This document shows positions 23,985 to 35,593 of a stretch of DNA of 64,000 nt, in pieces. Each line of letters starts with the position of its first letter. The first letter of the stretch is position 1. The translations under genes were made by a program, and so were the position numbers. Origin of the DNA: Cladopsammia gracilis (Eukaryota; Cnidaria; Anthozoa; Scleractinia; Dendrophylliidae); assembly GCA_022457155.1 (NCBI GenBank), contig JAJGOT010000340.1, positions 615,501 to 679,500 on the forward strand, given 5' to 3'. The notes beneath the pieces are model-generated. The model was not told the DNA's origin. It saw only the letters and a program-made list of their open reading frames with translations, and made no database searches.

Positions 23985-24770
23985 AAATATTGGGTTGGTG
24001 CAGTGCTTTTCCCTCGGGTCCCTTTTTAGTTTGTACGCTTGTTTGTACGCTTGTTTGTACGCCTTTATTATGCGTACTTTGCCTCACAAACATCGGGTTT
24101 GTGAGGTGCTTTTGAAGTTTGTACGCCTTTATTTGGGTAGATTCTGCATGTACCAGAGCACATATTACGTAAAACAAAAGGAACAAAGAACGACAATAAT
24201 ACAAATGCAAAACAAGACCAAAAATACAATACCTCACAAACAATAGAAGACAATGAGTGGTTCATGGATACCAGGAAAGACCCTTTATTTGTGACGTTTT
24301 GTTAATATGCGTACTTTGCCTCACGAACATCGGGTTTGTGCAGTGCTTTTGAAGTTTGTACACCTTTGTTATCCGTACTTTGCCTCACAAACATCGGGTT
24401 TGTGCAGTGCCTTTGAAGTTTGTGCGCCTTTATTATGCGTACTTTGCCTCACAAGCATCGGGTTTGTGCGGTGTTTTTGAAGTTTGTACGCCTTTATTAT
24501 GCGTACTTTGCCTCACAAGCATCGGGTTTGTGCAGTGTTTTTGAAGTTTGTACGCCTTTATTATGCGTACTTTGCCTCACAAGCATTGGGTTTGTGCAGT
24601 GCTTTGAAGTTTGTACGCCTTTATTTGTCACGTTTTGTTAATATGAGTACTTTGCCTCACAAATATCGGGTTTGTGTTGTGCTTTCGGAGTTCATACGCA
24701 TTTATCTGTCAAGTTTTTGTTAACAGTACTTTGCCTCACAGACATCGAGTCTGTGCCATACCGTTCGCTT
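23985..24770. repeat. 64-bp tandem repeat, about 10 units
   Basis: The unit contains GTACGCCTTTATTATGCGTA, CTTTGCCTCACAAACATCGG and GTTTGTGCAGTG. It lies inside the Ngaro-like element and is interrupted by the 147-bp element at 24136-24282. Confidence 0.9.
24136..24282 (-). mobile_element. 147-bp element with 9-bp target duplication, copy 2
   Basis: Flanked by CTTTATTTG at 24127-24135 and 24283-24291. It is the reversed relative of 12829-12979, with ends GGTAGATTCTGCATGTACC and GGTCTTTC. It interrupts a unit of the 64-bp repeat, so it is younger than that array. Confidence 0.85.
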
Positions 24771-25069
24771 AGTTCCGTTAAAGTTTGTACGTTGGTTTTT
24801 ATTACCCTGGGTCTGCTTGGTTCCTGTATTATTTTTATGTTTTAAATTTTGCAGATTCGCTATTTTTCATGTCATTGGCATCCAATTGTTTCCTTTTCTA
24901 TAAGTATTGTTGCCAGTTCTACCCAGTTAAGCACTCTTTTATTGTGCGTTCCGCCTTTATTATTGGAATTTTATGGTTCGCGTGTTTATCTTGGTGTTTA
25001 ACTCGAAGTTTACATGCTTCGGATAGTTATCCGTATTCCTTTCCGTTTACTCATTATTTCCCTGTCATT

Positions 25070-25930
25070 TGCGGAGTTTGTTTTGTTCCGCGCCCTCTCC
25101 CGCGCCATTTATCTCGTTTTCTTATTTTCCCATGGTAGCCTGAAAGGGTGTCTAATGCCCTAGTCGGATTACTGACGCTCTGGTTGTCATCCCTTGGGTG
25201 GGTTCTCTCGCAAGTTTCCCGCGCACAATCGTTCACGTTTCCCTCGACATTATATCCTGTTCACCACTCAAGGGCTGGCAGCCTTTATATCATATATACT
25301 TGTCATGTACAGAGTCTTTATATCATATATATTTGTCATGTACAGAGTATAGCCGTCCTTTTCAATTGCAGAGCTTTGCTTTGTCCTCTGCTTATGCTAT
25401 TTAAAGACACCTTAAAAGGAGTTTGCTAGTTTTCTGAGTTCTTGGCCGGGAGACAACATGTTTTCTCTGCCACGCCTAGGATATGTCGCTTTCTGGCTTG
25501 CAAAGGCTCCCGGAAAAAGACGCAGGTCCACATCACTTCTATGTCCTCCTCTAAGAAGGCCTAAAATTCATATCCGTGGTTGCCCTTTTCGTCTATCCTG
25601 TTCCGCGCCTTCTGCCGCGCTATTTGTTTTGCTCCCCTTTTCCCATGGTGGCCTGAAAGGGTGTCTAATGCCCAAGTCGGACTACTGACGCTCAGGTTGC
25701 CATCCCTTGGGTGGGTCTCTCGAGAGTTTCCCGCGCTCAATCGTTTGCGTTTTTCCCAACATTATGTCCTGTTCGCCACTCAAGGGCTGGCAGCCTTTAT
25801 ATCATATATATTTACCATGTTAGAAGCCGTCTTTACCAATTGCAGAGCATCCCTTTGTCCTCTGCTTATGCTAATCAAAGACTCCCTAAAAGGAGTTGTT
25901 TTTGGTTTTTGAGTTCTTTGCCGGGATGCA
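25070..25930. repeat. About 530-bp tandem duplication within the Ngaro-like element
   Basis: GTTCCGCGCC, CCTGAAAGGGTGTCTAATGC and CACTCAAGGGCTGGCAGCCT occur in the same order at 25083-25440 and 25606-25930. Confidence 0.8.
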
Positions 25931-25955
25931 AGATGTTTTCTGCCACGCGTATTGA

Positions 25956-26138
25956 ACAGATTGCGAACTCTACTTTACAGGATTACAGTCCCGCCTCCGT
26001 TACTACCTGCAAGACGCTCAAATTTACGAGGGTAAAACTCTGCACAGCTTTAGAGCCGGGGTGGCCATTATTTTAGCCTTCACTCTAGACGCTATGGCTC
26101 ATTTTGGTTGGTGCCATGTATGTTCCCCTATAACGTGA
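25956..26138 (+). pseudogene. Tyrosine recombinase C-terminal fragment (DIRS/Ngaro type)
   Basis: About 60 residues read in one frame, including YYLQDAQIYEGKTLHSFRAG and VAIILAFTLDAMAHFGW. LHSFR carries the HxxR catalytic box of tyrosine recombinases and HFGW matches the following conserved block. The frame ends at TGA 26136-26138 before a catalytic tyrosine, so the enzyme is dead. Confidence 0.65.
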
Positions 26139-27401
26139 ATGCTGCACAAGACCTTCGTTTTACAGGACCATCGGAGTTGCTGTCTCGCCATGTCTCTCCT
26201 TTAGATTTGGGTGGTTGGATGGGATTTTCTGGTTTGGGGTTTTAGGTTTGAGTGTTGGCAAGTGTCTCGGGTTATTTGGTGTTAGGCCATTGTCACGTTT
26301 AATATCTGGGCACGGTCGCATATCTCCATCTCTTATTAAGCAAGCGTGAAAGGGACTGTCGCGAATAGTATGCTATTCGCTCCAGTCCCTTACAGAGCGA
26401 GTATAAATAAGAGCTGTGCATCTAATTTCGGCCCAGTTCAAGTAAGAATCCTCCAGTTGTTGGTAGCCGTACTTGTTATCTCTCTCTTTCGCGCTTGCCT
26501 CCTATGCCTCCGTGCTTTTCTTTCCCCTCCGTCCCTTTCCCTATCCGTTTTCACTTCCTACTCTCCCAAGCACGGTCGCATATCTCCATCTCTTATTAAA
26601 CAAGCGTGAAAGGGACATGAAATCGTGAATGTGTTGCCTCCTAATTTGCACATGCGCCGAACCGTGAAACCCTCCCTTTAAGGGGACGGTTTATTTTGTT
26701 TAAAAGAGTTAATCCCTGGGCAATATTAGGCATAATTATATGCTTATGTACCCAATATCAAAATCAAACGAAACAAAAATAGGTCAACGGTTTCACCACA
26801 ACAAAGAAACAAGGAAGATTACTCATGCATACACTAGAAACAAAAGCATAAATATTTCGATGCATTAACCAACATATCACGAAAACTGACTACATCTGAC
26901 TAAGCTTTAATGACAAAAGAAAACAAAAAGCGTTTTCGCTCACCTTTAGTCACTATGAATTCGAAAAAAATGGCTTTCAAAGATCTGTATTTTTGACGAC
27001 GTGCTTTCGCTCTCGAAAAGAATTTGACACCGCTGAATCGATAATTACGCGCAGGGCGTCATGGGATACCTGAAAAATCCTACCTCGGCCAAAACCTGAA
27101 CAAAATCTTCACAAGTTACCTCAATCTGGACCAGAAACTCTGGAAGAAACTTTATTTTAAGGTTGCCTTTCAAAGCCAATGGTTGACGATTGATTAAAGG
27201 CCTATTTTTCTATAAAATTGGCGGAAACATTTCAGAAAAAAAAAATTAAAAAAACTTGAATCTATTGTTTTGGCTTTTGAACTCTTTTACAATTGATGTA
27301 GTTTCCGACTGTTTGTTGTATCACGCAATCTGAAAGTGTTTTTTTGTTTTTTTCTCCTGGCTCGGACTGAAGATCTCAATCCGGGGGACGGTGTGAGGTG
27401 A

Positions 27402-27665
27402 GGGGGGGGGGGGGGGGGGGGTTGAGGGGATTCTCATATAAAATTGACCGGGATGATCATCGAAACATTTTGAATGGAAACCCTAAAACGTACCAGGAAC
27501 CAGTTTTGTGAGTGTGACTCCGTCATATTAATTTTAACCCTAAAAACGAGAGGTACCAGTGCTTTCTCAAAGTTCCCGTCAGCATACTGTTTTGATCTTA
27601 ATACTCTAAGAGGCACCCCAAAAGTCCGACTTACATTAAATACCCTAAGAGGTATCAGAATATTT
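27402..27665. repeat. G20-headed repeat, relative of 1229-1533
   Basis: After the G run, TCTCATATAAAATTGACCGG corresponds to the complement of the sequence beside the C19 run at 1515-1533. ACCCTAA...GGTAYCAG words follow in both. Confidence 0.6.
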
Positions 27666-27925
27666 TTTCCTAGCAAAATACATAGGAAAATTCCCAGCCA
27701 GCTATTTAAAAAAAAACTAAAAAAAAAACAAAACAATAATAATAAGTTGCCAAAAAGGGCTTAGAAACATTAATGGCAAACTATTTTGAAACTTTTTCGT
27801 TTATTGTTTTGTACATGTACTGCCCTCTCTAATTTAAACCTGTTCGGGTGTCTCTAAGTACTACTTAAATTTGTTACTACGAAGCTGAACCCTAAGTCGT
27901 AAGTGACCATCATCAAACTTCTCAC

Positions 27926-28054
27926 AAAATCCACACATAACCGGCAGTCTCTTTTCGATCTGCTTAAGTTAGCCAGCAGAGTTTGTTCTTGCGACTTCTT
28001 TCTCCAGTCAGCCAGGGCAAAAATGGTAATTAATAAAAAATATATACAGAGCAT
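27926..28054 (-). CDS. Possible first exon of a secreted saposin-like protein
   Basis: From the minus-strand ATG at 28054 the exon codes 43 residues: hydrophobic start MLCIYFLLITIFALADW, then a basic stretch with SRSKR, then DCRLCVDF, ending at a good donor (GTGAGA) in phase 0. CxxCxxxV is how saposin-B domains often open (the intron reads on into V-R-S-L). No second exon was found, so the call is tentative. Confidence 0.25.
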
Positions 28055-29522
28055 TTTGCCAGCCAGCAAGAATTCCGCTGGGGGACAAATTAAATGAGGA
28101 ACAGATTCGTTGGGTGCCCTTGTAAAAAGGGTTCAATATGTAACCGACGCAGCCATTTTAAAAAGAGCACAGTCCCTACATAAACAGAGAATGGTAAGCT
28201 TTCTGCCTAGTTTGTTTTCATCTGTGAATGAAATTCCCAAGTGTGGTATCCAGATAAAAGCTTTAGAAAAGTGCTTTACCCGGCGTTGTTTGCTGTAAAA
28301 TTCATTCCCAGTATTTGCGAAAGTTTGTATCTGGATGATTATTAATTATTGAACTTGGCTACTCACTTTAACTATTTGATGGTGAATGGGTTTGACACAT
28401 TAACAGCAGGTTCTCATTCGCATATATATTCGTATATTATTATATCCGGCTAAAATCAAGTATTATTAGTTTGTGGTGTCTGAGTCTGGTTCTCAAATAC
28501 GTGGGTCGATTTTCTTGACAAATGTGAACAGGACAAGAAAGTTTCCTAACATACAAAAGTGGTGCAATGTTTCAAACTTTGAAGCTAGTTACTGTAGCAG
28601 CTGTCGCGAGATGTTGATGACTTGTTTTCAGTTCAGGAATCCATTTAAGTAAGAGTACACTTTATATCGCTACCTTTACTTCCTGCCATGAATAATAAAA
28701 AAAAATAACATTGAAAATAAGATGGCAAAAAGAAGTTATGTATATGACTTTTATAAGCAAGTAATCTACAAACATTAAGCAAAAAGGTGACACAATTTTA
28801 TTTATTCTTCATTTTTATTAATTTTAAAACCCGAATTTGTTTGCTTTTTTCCCAATACCCAGCTGTACTTACCGTACGCATCAATGCTGATGTTTTATGC
28901 AATATTGAAATTTTCCAAATATAACAATTTCTCTACTATAACTGCATGGAAACCAAACCAAACGGAACGTGACCTATTATCAGCCTACTTTTCGTCGACC
29001 ATTCAACTTAACTGTCTTCCGATATTAAGCAATCTAAATTTACAATTCGAAGTTAATATTGTCTAAACACAGGTACCCCAAGCTATATGTGTCACAGTAA
29101 CCGTTACGAGCGAAATTATAAGGATTTGTATGAGAAAAAACGGTTCATTCTAGAAGCTAAAAAATACGAACAAGATTTCAATTAAAACTGCCTACCTTAC
29201 TTCGCTTGTGTGTTTCGTCGTCTCCTGTGTGGTTTAGGGGGCGATTCAGATCGTTTCCAGTGAGTTTTAGTTCCATTGCTTTCTCTCCATATGACATCTA
29301 TATGAAGTGAATGTACTTTCCAGTTATTAGCCGAGATCCAAAGATATAAATGTGTCGGTCCTCCTTGAACTTTCATTCGTGTGGGATTTAAAGGAACTGC
29401 CAAACTGAGAGTTATTTCATCGAAGATTCAGTTTCTTTTCAACACGAAACAATCATTTTGTTTTCCAAGATACCGTGCCCTGAAAACAATATCAATCGGA
29501 CAACATCATCTCGAGGTAAAAA

Positions 29523-30060
29523 CAACACGAACAGTTCCTGATAAGAATTACTCGCACAGTCTTGTTCAGCCTAATAGCAACGATCGCTCTGATTGGAAAC
29601 TATGTGGTGTGTCGAGCAGTTTGGAGACAACCTGGAATTAAACCGATCGCACATTACTTAGTCAGCAACTTCAAGTGGCTTTTGTTGAAATCATCAGCAT
29701 GCTTTGTTTGATGTCAGTCACGTTCTACGCCTAGCCGCCATATTCTTGGAAGCTTGGTAATGTCATGTGCATGGTTCCGCCTCCTCTACAGATAGCCCAG
29801 CTGGTCATAACAACAACCTTGGCCATTCTTGGCTCTGTCGTTATGTTCTACTTATCAAGCTGTTGATAGACAAACCAACATACAAACAAACGCTTCGTTT
29901 CTTTCTTGTCTCTTGGGTGGGGTCTGTTGGGCTGGCAATTCATACGGTGACAACTGCGATTTTTATATTTGTGAAGAGGTGTTTCCCGAAGGCTTCAAGC
30001 CACCAGGATATTTACTCAGTCGTTCTTTACGTTATCAGCTATACCCTGCTACTTGTCTAG
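29523..30060 (+). pseudogene. Class A GPCR pseudogene (TM1 to TM5 readable in shifting frames)
   Basis: Three reading frames in succession give consecutive parts of a rhodopsin-like receptor. TM1 LFSLIATIALIGNYVV has the conserved GN, followed by KPIAHYLVSNF. After a shift come the TM2 end, an in-frame TAG, and PPYSWKLGNVMC, where W and C match extracellular loop 1 and the TM3 cysteine, then TTTLAIL. After another shift comes CRY in place of DRY, then TYKQTLRFFLVSWVG with the TM4 tryptophan. The loop 2 cysteines (NCDFYIC) lie in yet another frame. The PPYSWxxGxxxC pattern is typical of peptide-receptor branches of class A. It is disabled by at least three shifts and a stop. Confidence 0.6.
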
Positions 30061-30994
30061 CGCACATATCACTTGTCTCATCGCGCTTTACACTCACTTA
30101 TGAGAATGAGATCGGACGTCAGCTTATGAAGGCGCCTCAGGTGATATCTTACTCGTTGGTCTAGTGCCACTTAAAACTCTAACAAAGAACAATTTTTCCT
30201 AGTCTGCAAAAGCACTGTCGGAACAAAACCGAACTAAAAATCCAATTGGTCACGTTAACAAGTCGAATGCCGCTTGCAAGTCTCAAACTGTTATGATAAC
30301 ACGTTTCCTTTTGAAGATAGGCCACCACCACCCACTCACCTACTTTTTTTTATATATACCTGAGAAGAGGGTATGTGGATAGCGGTATTGCATAGAAAAT
30401 CAGGCAAAAATTAATAAAAAAAAAAATAATAAACCAGCCGGGCGGATTATAACAATCGCTTTCAGAGCTCAAAATTCACCATCTTTCATTTTTTATCAAA
30501 AAACATATTATTCAGGCTCCAGGAAACCGGAGAAAATACTCAGAAAAGTTTTTGCTGAGGTTGTGCAATCTGCTTCTTAAAACCTTATTCACTTTTCAGG
30601 CCAATGTATGCAATTTCCCCTGTTCTTATTTAGACGCAACCTTTATCTTTTTCCATCTACTAATGCGATTCTAATTCCTTACCCTTAGACAAAAGTTGTC
30701 TCTCTATTGGTATTTTCAAACCATCACTGATCGATTCCTCCCTTTTCCCCTAAGCCTACGCCGCGCAGAAAACCGTCGTCCACATTTCAGTTCCTCTTTC
30801 CTTTTTCCCTGTCAGTCCTCTCATGCCCTCTTCAGTTCCCAGTTTTCATTCCCGTTACGTATTACCATCATTCTGTCAAGAGCTGTTTTATACCGGGTCA
30901 CTGCACATTTGATCTTAAATAAAAAACATAAAATGGTAATCTTACAAAAATAAACACGGACGTCATGTGATAAGTAGGATCATCACTTTGGTGA

Positions 30995-31117
30995 GCATTA
31001 AATAACATAAGGTGAAACCTGATTTCTGCGCCCGCGAGAATGAGCAACCCCACAAACCAATTGTTTTTACTGCGACCGCTGGGCAGAAATCAGGTTTCAC
31101 CCTATGTTATCTAATGC
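30995..31117. mobile_element. Small MITE
   Basis: Left GCATTAAATAACATAAGGTG and TTTCTGC pair with the right arm GCAGAAATCAGGTTTCACCC and ATGTTATCTAATGC. Confidence 0.75.
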
Positions 31118-32378
31118 CGACCCATCACTTTCTTTTCGAAGACACCCCAGTACAAACGCAGTTTCGTTTCTTCGGTATAAACCGGGCTTTACTGTCAATT
31201 TTGCTGGCCGCTGATTTACTTCAACACGGTGAGTATATCCATATTATTATATGCATTTAAACATGCCTATAGTTTATTCAGTAGGAGTCGGTGCATTAAC
31301 ATTGCACTCGACCGTAAATACATGTAAAAGTTTCGCGTGTTATGCGTGATTGATCTGCGTAAACGTGATGTCTTTAAATAGCGTGTTCTTTATCACTGTT
31401 TGCCCTGGCCGTTTCTTCTAGTGATACGAAAATTTGCGACGGTGCGAACACTGTTTCTGTCACAATGTCCTGCTTGCTTCTTTTGGGTGAAAACGTCGTT
31501 TAAGTATCAGATTAGCAACTCTACACGAAGAGTCACTGTAGTGATTTAGTGTGGGCACGCATCCTAACATACCGTGGCTACAGAGGCATGTTCTCTCCAT
31601 TGCGATATTAACTCGATTCTTGAAAAAAGTGCTCAGTGCGTGGAGAGTTAATACGATAATCGACGATCTATAGTTTGGAACGGGAAAAAAGGTATGTTGA
31701 TGGCTGCATCATGGCTTCCACATGATTGCAGAGGTTTTGGCGAGAGTTTGAGTTTCTTTTCCCTCCCCGTGCGTGTCTCGCGCTTCGCGCTCGTGTCTCG
31801 CATTACGCGCTCGCGCCCCAAAACCCGCATGAGCGCCCCCCCAATAACGTCTGTTATGCAGACTAGAGTTTGAGCGATCGATCGCCGATAGCGTTCATAT
31901 GGAAACATGCCTTAAGGACACTGAGCTTCCATTTGGTCTGGTTCGATTCAGACCAGCGATATTGACGTCGCAAAGATGTAAGAGCTGAAATAGAAATGGA
32001 ATTTGACAAATATGTAAGCTTGGAATGTGAGCGTATTGTTTCTGTGCTGTATAAACAATGCCGAACAAAAATACTGAATATATAAAAGGAAAAAATCCTT
32101 GCATCTCCAGTGTAACTTCATTCCTCGGCCGTTTGTCCTCTTACCACCAAATTAGCGATGTTTATAGCTCAACTTAAAATTTCATAAAGAACCCCTTAGC
32201 ACGACGAAAGAGAATAGTTTAAAGGTGAAAAGATTGCGGCTTTGTGGGTTTTCAAAACGCGCGTGTCATCGCTCACCTCGCGTGACGCACGCACGAGTGA
32301 AAATGAGTGAAAATAGCCATAAAAATGCGTTACAAGCTTTTTCGATATAGACGCAGTCTGCCTATGACATTTATTTTA

Positions 32379-32570
32379 TATCCTATAGAGCGTATGCACA
32401 TAACGTCACGGCGGCCATATTGGTGTACCAAAACAATAGAACGGCGGCCATGTTGGTGTACCAAAACAATCCTGTGGGATTTGAACGCTTTTCTTATGTT
32501 AACACTTTCTTTTGTTCCAATAAATTTGCATAGCTGCTTGCCACGTGAGTGCATACGCTCTATAGGATAT
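32379..32570. mobile_element. MITE related to the insertion at 52230-52406
   Basis: Ends TATCCTATAGAGCGTATGCA and the exact complement at 32550-32570. Internal CGGCGGCCATATTGGTGT is doubled and matches the CGGCGGTCATGTTGGTGT of the unit B insertion, as do AATCCTGTGGGATT and GCATAGCTGC. Confidence 0.75.
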
Positions 32571-33212
32571 TTGACATGAACATGACTCGCGTGGGCGGAT
32601 TAGTGTCATCCTCGCGACTTCACGCCTAAGTGTGGCGAACTGCTATTTCGTGTTTTTTTTTCTATTTTATGCAGCTGACGAGTGGTTAGAGCGATTTTTT
32701 TACGACCTTGAAAAACAGTTCCCCTGAATGGTATCGATTTGTTTCATACGCCAGTAATTTAAAGGATCAAAACACGCTTTACTCGTTTTCTCTTTACATT
32801 TACCTATTAGAATGCTGAAAAACGTGCACCGTCAAAGGGAAGAGCTACTTTTTAGCTCGCAATCAGTTTGCTTTGTTTTCCGTATTCCCTAAACCAATCA
32901 AAAGCCGCGCGCGTTTGCCTCCGTTCTCTAAACCATCAAATTGCCTCATTAATACATACTTTATTACCACGTCCCCAAAGGGGATTTTCAGAGGCAATGA
33001 TAAATACAATAATAAAATTAGAAATATACAATGTATAGTAAAATATAATACAAAATACTATAAAAGCATAGTATGAATCTATAAACGGAATAAGTAATAT
33101 AAGTCATCTAATCACATAGAATTGCAAAAATTATTTAAAAGCTGAGATTTAAGGCGACGTTTAAAATCGATAACCGATTCGCAAAGTTTAAAATCGTTCG
33201 ATAGAGTATTCC

Positions 33213-33628
33213 CCCAGGGGGGGGGGGGGGGGGGGGTACTCCCTATAATGGGCTATACGGGGATGCTCCGCCCGAAAGGGGTACCTTTTTTAGGCTGGAG
33301 GTATATGAAAGGGTCGTGATTTCACGAGTTGAAGTATGTGAAAGGGTAGGGATTTCACGAAGAATAGGAAAGGGTACCGAAAACACGCCGTTGAGGCGTA
33401 AAAACGATAGGGAAAACTGCCATTTAAGTCTTATAAAAAGGGCCTTTCAAAATATATCAAACAGACGCACCTAAAGGCTATATGAAAGGGGTTCCATTTT
33501 CATTGAAAGGTATATCAAAGGGGTACCTTTTCTGTCAAAAACGGTATATGAAAGGGTAAGGGTTTGAACTTCGGGGCGGAGCATCCCTGTACAAAACTTT
33601 GTTGAGTACCCCCCCCCCCCCCCCCGGG
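33213..33628. mobile_element. G/C-run element copy 1 with 8-bp target duplication
   Basis: AGTATTCC flanks both sides (33205-33212 and 33629-33636). The ends are G20 (33217-33236) and a C17 run (33609-33625). Inside: GTACTCCCTATAATGGGCTA, ATGCTCCGCCCGAAAGGGGT and repeated TATATGAAAGGG words. It is a copy of 35165-35593. Confidence 0.8.
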
Positions 33629-34207
33629 AGTATTCCATAAAGTGACTGTCCTATAATAAAATGTTCTTTGGCCGCTGGTAGTTCTAAAACGAGGTATGTT
33701 GTTTTTTCATTGGTTGTATTCACGCGTAATCATATACAAAAATCAATCTATAAATTGCGAGTCAAACGGAAAATTATAAATGTATTATATGGGTGGCTTT
33801 GCGAGTGGGCAAGATCAAGCAACAACTGTGAGCATATGTGATAGATAAAATATAGACTGGACTGGATTTGTAAATTATGGATTGGTAAAAACATGGACTG
33901 GATTTGATAGAACATGGATTTGTAAAACATGGACTGGTAAGAAAAAAAGACAAGCGAAAGGCAAACAAAACAAAAACAGTTATATTTGTTTGACTCTTAT
34001 CTCTCGCATTTTACTTTTACTTTTTTTTCGGCCATTATTTCGAGACTAAAAAATTGTATACATAATTCACCTTTTTATTCTCTCTCATTTCGTTTGTACC
34101 GCGACCTAAATACTTTCAATACCGTGTTCCTGAGAAAGTTTAGGAAATGACAAAATATTTGCAGATTTCAAACATGTTCAACCATCAATAATGTTTTGTT
34201 ACGATAA

Positions 34208-34510
34208 ACTTTGATGTTAAACGCGACTGCATGACATCTTCTTCAGTCCTCTTAGTTCCTGATGGAACATAGGGCCTCCACTAATGCTCACCATCTGATC
34301 CTGTTTTGTGCAGTGTTCTTTGCCTCACGCCACGTAAGTCCTCTCTCCTCCAACTCTGACATTCCCGTGCGTCTCCAGGTGTGCCGGGGTCTCCCTCTTT
34401 TGCGCTTCTCCTGCGGGTTCCACTCGAGGGCCCTCTTGGCCACGTGTCCGTCTGGTTTCCTCAGTGCCCAATCCAACCCCACGCTCCCAATCAGAAGATC
34501 CACCCAAAAT
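34208..34510 (-). pseudogene. LINE reverse-transcriptase C-terminal fragment
   Basis: Minus-strand frame with KPDGHVAKRALEWNPQEKRK, RGRPRHTWRR and LTWREAKNTAQNRIRW, the usual C-terminal tail of CR1/Jockey-like LINE ORF2. After RIRW the frame meets TGA, then ALVEALCSIRN continues. The stop therefore falls where a tryptophan- or arginine-rich tail would continue, marking a dead copy. The rest of ORF2 is absent. Confidence 0.75.
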
Positions 34511-35164
34511 TATGCTGTCTTGCCTGAGCTCTGTTTCCTAGGCAACAGTACGTAACATAAACACTACGTTAAAGTAATACGGCTATGACCCTTTGCTTGT
34601 GGCTGCTTTTATTAACTGGAAAGAGATTATTCGATTGCAATAACAAGTTATTCAAACTGATAACATGTGTCAGAGTAAGGGTAGATAAAACGACACAATA
34701 GCAGGCCAATCAAATACACCCTACAAAACAACAACAAATAATAATAATACTCTTAATAATGCTACTGTTACTAGACGACCAAACACCAAACAGCAAATCC
34801 TTTCCATTTCCTGGTCAGAGGAAAGGCGTAAAAAAGCCTGGTTACACCCGAGAAACACTGGGAACAAGGTCACTTAAGCTTTCGTGATAACTTGCATAGT
34901 CGGTCGACTTTATCAGTCAACATGTTGATCCGTTTTTTTTTTTAATGTTTATTTTTTACATTTACTGTTTGATTCTTTTGGCAAGAAAATTTGGGGGAAA
35001 ATATACTGTTTATAGACTTGGAGACGATAAAAATTCCTGACTTCAAGAGCTTAACAGAGCCCAATCAGACCCAAATTCGGAAACGTCGTCATCGCTTCTG
35101 CACGCGCTGTGGATATTTATGTTCAATTAGACAGTACAGCGAGTGTAGATTACGATGACTTGTC

Positions 35165-35593
35165 CCCCCGGGGGGGGGGTACTCCCTATAATGGGCTATA
35201 CGGGGGATACTCCGCCCGTAAGGGGTACCTTTTTGAGGCTGGAGGTATATGAAAGGGTCGGGATTTCACGAGTTGAAGTATGTGAAAGGGTAGGGATTTC
35301 ACGAAGAATAGGAAAGGGTAGCAAAAACACGAGTTGAAGCATAAAAAAGGTAGGGAAAACTGCCATTTAAGTATTATAAAAAGGGCCTCTCAAAATATAT
35401 TAAACAGACGCACGTAAAGGCTATATAAAAGGGGTACCATTTTCAATGAAAGGTATATGAAAGGGGTACCATTTTCAATGAAAGGTATATGAAAGGGGTA
35501 CCTTTTCTGTCAAAAACGGTACATGAAAGGGTTAGGGTTTGGACCTTGGGGCGGAGCATCCCCGTACAAAACTTCGTTGAGTACCCCCCCGGG
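35165..35593. mobile_element. G/C-run element copy 2 with 8-bp target duplication
   Basis: GACTTGTC flanks both sides (35157-35164 and 35594-35601). Ends are CCCCCCGGGGGGGGGG and CCCCCCCGGGG. The interior matches copy 1 at 33213-33628, with an extra AGGTATATGAAAGGGGTACC unit. Eight-base duplications fit a hAT-like mechanism, but the termini are unusual. Confidence 0.85.

Larger units (their letters stand above)
23543..26616 (+). mobile_element. Ngaro/PAT-like tyrosine-recombinase retroelement, decayed
   Basis: Termini form split direct repeats: A1 23543-23620, then internal region, then B1 26310-26356, A2 26374-26451, B2 26570-26616. A1 and A2 share CAGTCCCTTACAGAGCGAGT, a TATAAATA box and CTAATTTCGGCCCAGTTCAA. 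B1 and B2 share CACGGTCGCATATCTCCATC. This A-B/A-B order is the hallmark of Ngaro and PAT elements within the DIRS order. A short frame opening MSGEQAPVAEVVPD starts at 23650 and may be the remains of a gag-like ORF. The 3' internal part keeps a recombinase fragment (25956-26138). The interior is otherwise satellite-filled and has no reverse transcriptase that I could read. Confidence 0.7.
26640..29520. other. Mostly non-coding interval
   Basis: Contains a G20 run (27402-27421) heading a repeat related to 1229-1533, and one possible secreted-protein exon on the minus strand (27926-28054). Nothing else recognised. Confidence 0.5.
30170..34200. other. Gene-free, repeat-bearing interval
   Basis: Contains MITEs at 30995-31117 and 32379-32570, the 3' tail of a LINE on the minus strand (about 32946-32996, complement of CCCCTTTGGGGACGTGGTAA), a G/C-run element (33213-33628) and an AT-rich stretch. 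No supported exon. Confidence 0.5.

Noticed and set aside
31648..31908. 86-residue minus-strand ORF with Arg-rich stretch
   Set aside because: It comes from a CTCGCGCTTCGCGCTCG-type low-complexity stretch.
34262..34555. 97-residue plus-strand ORF
   Set aside because: Antisense shadow of the LINE reverse-transcriptase fragment.
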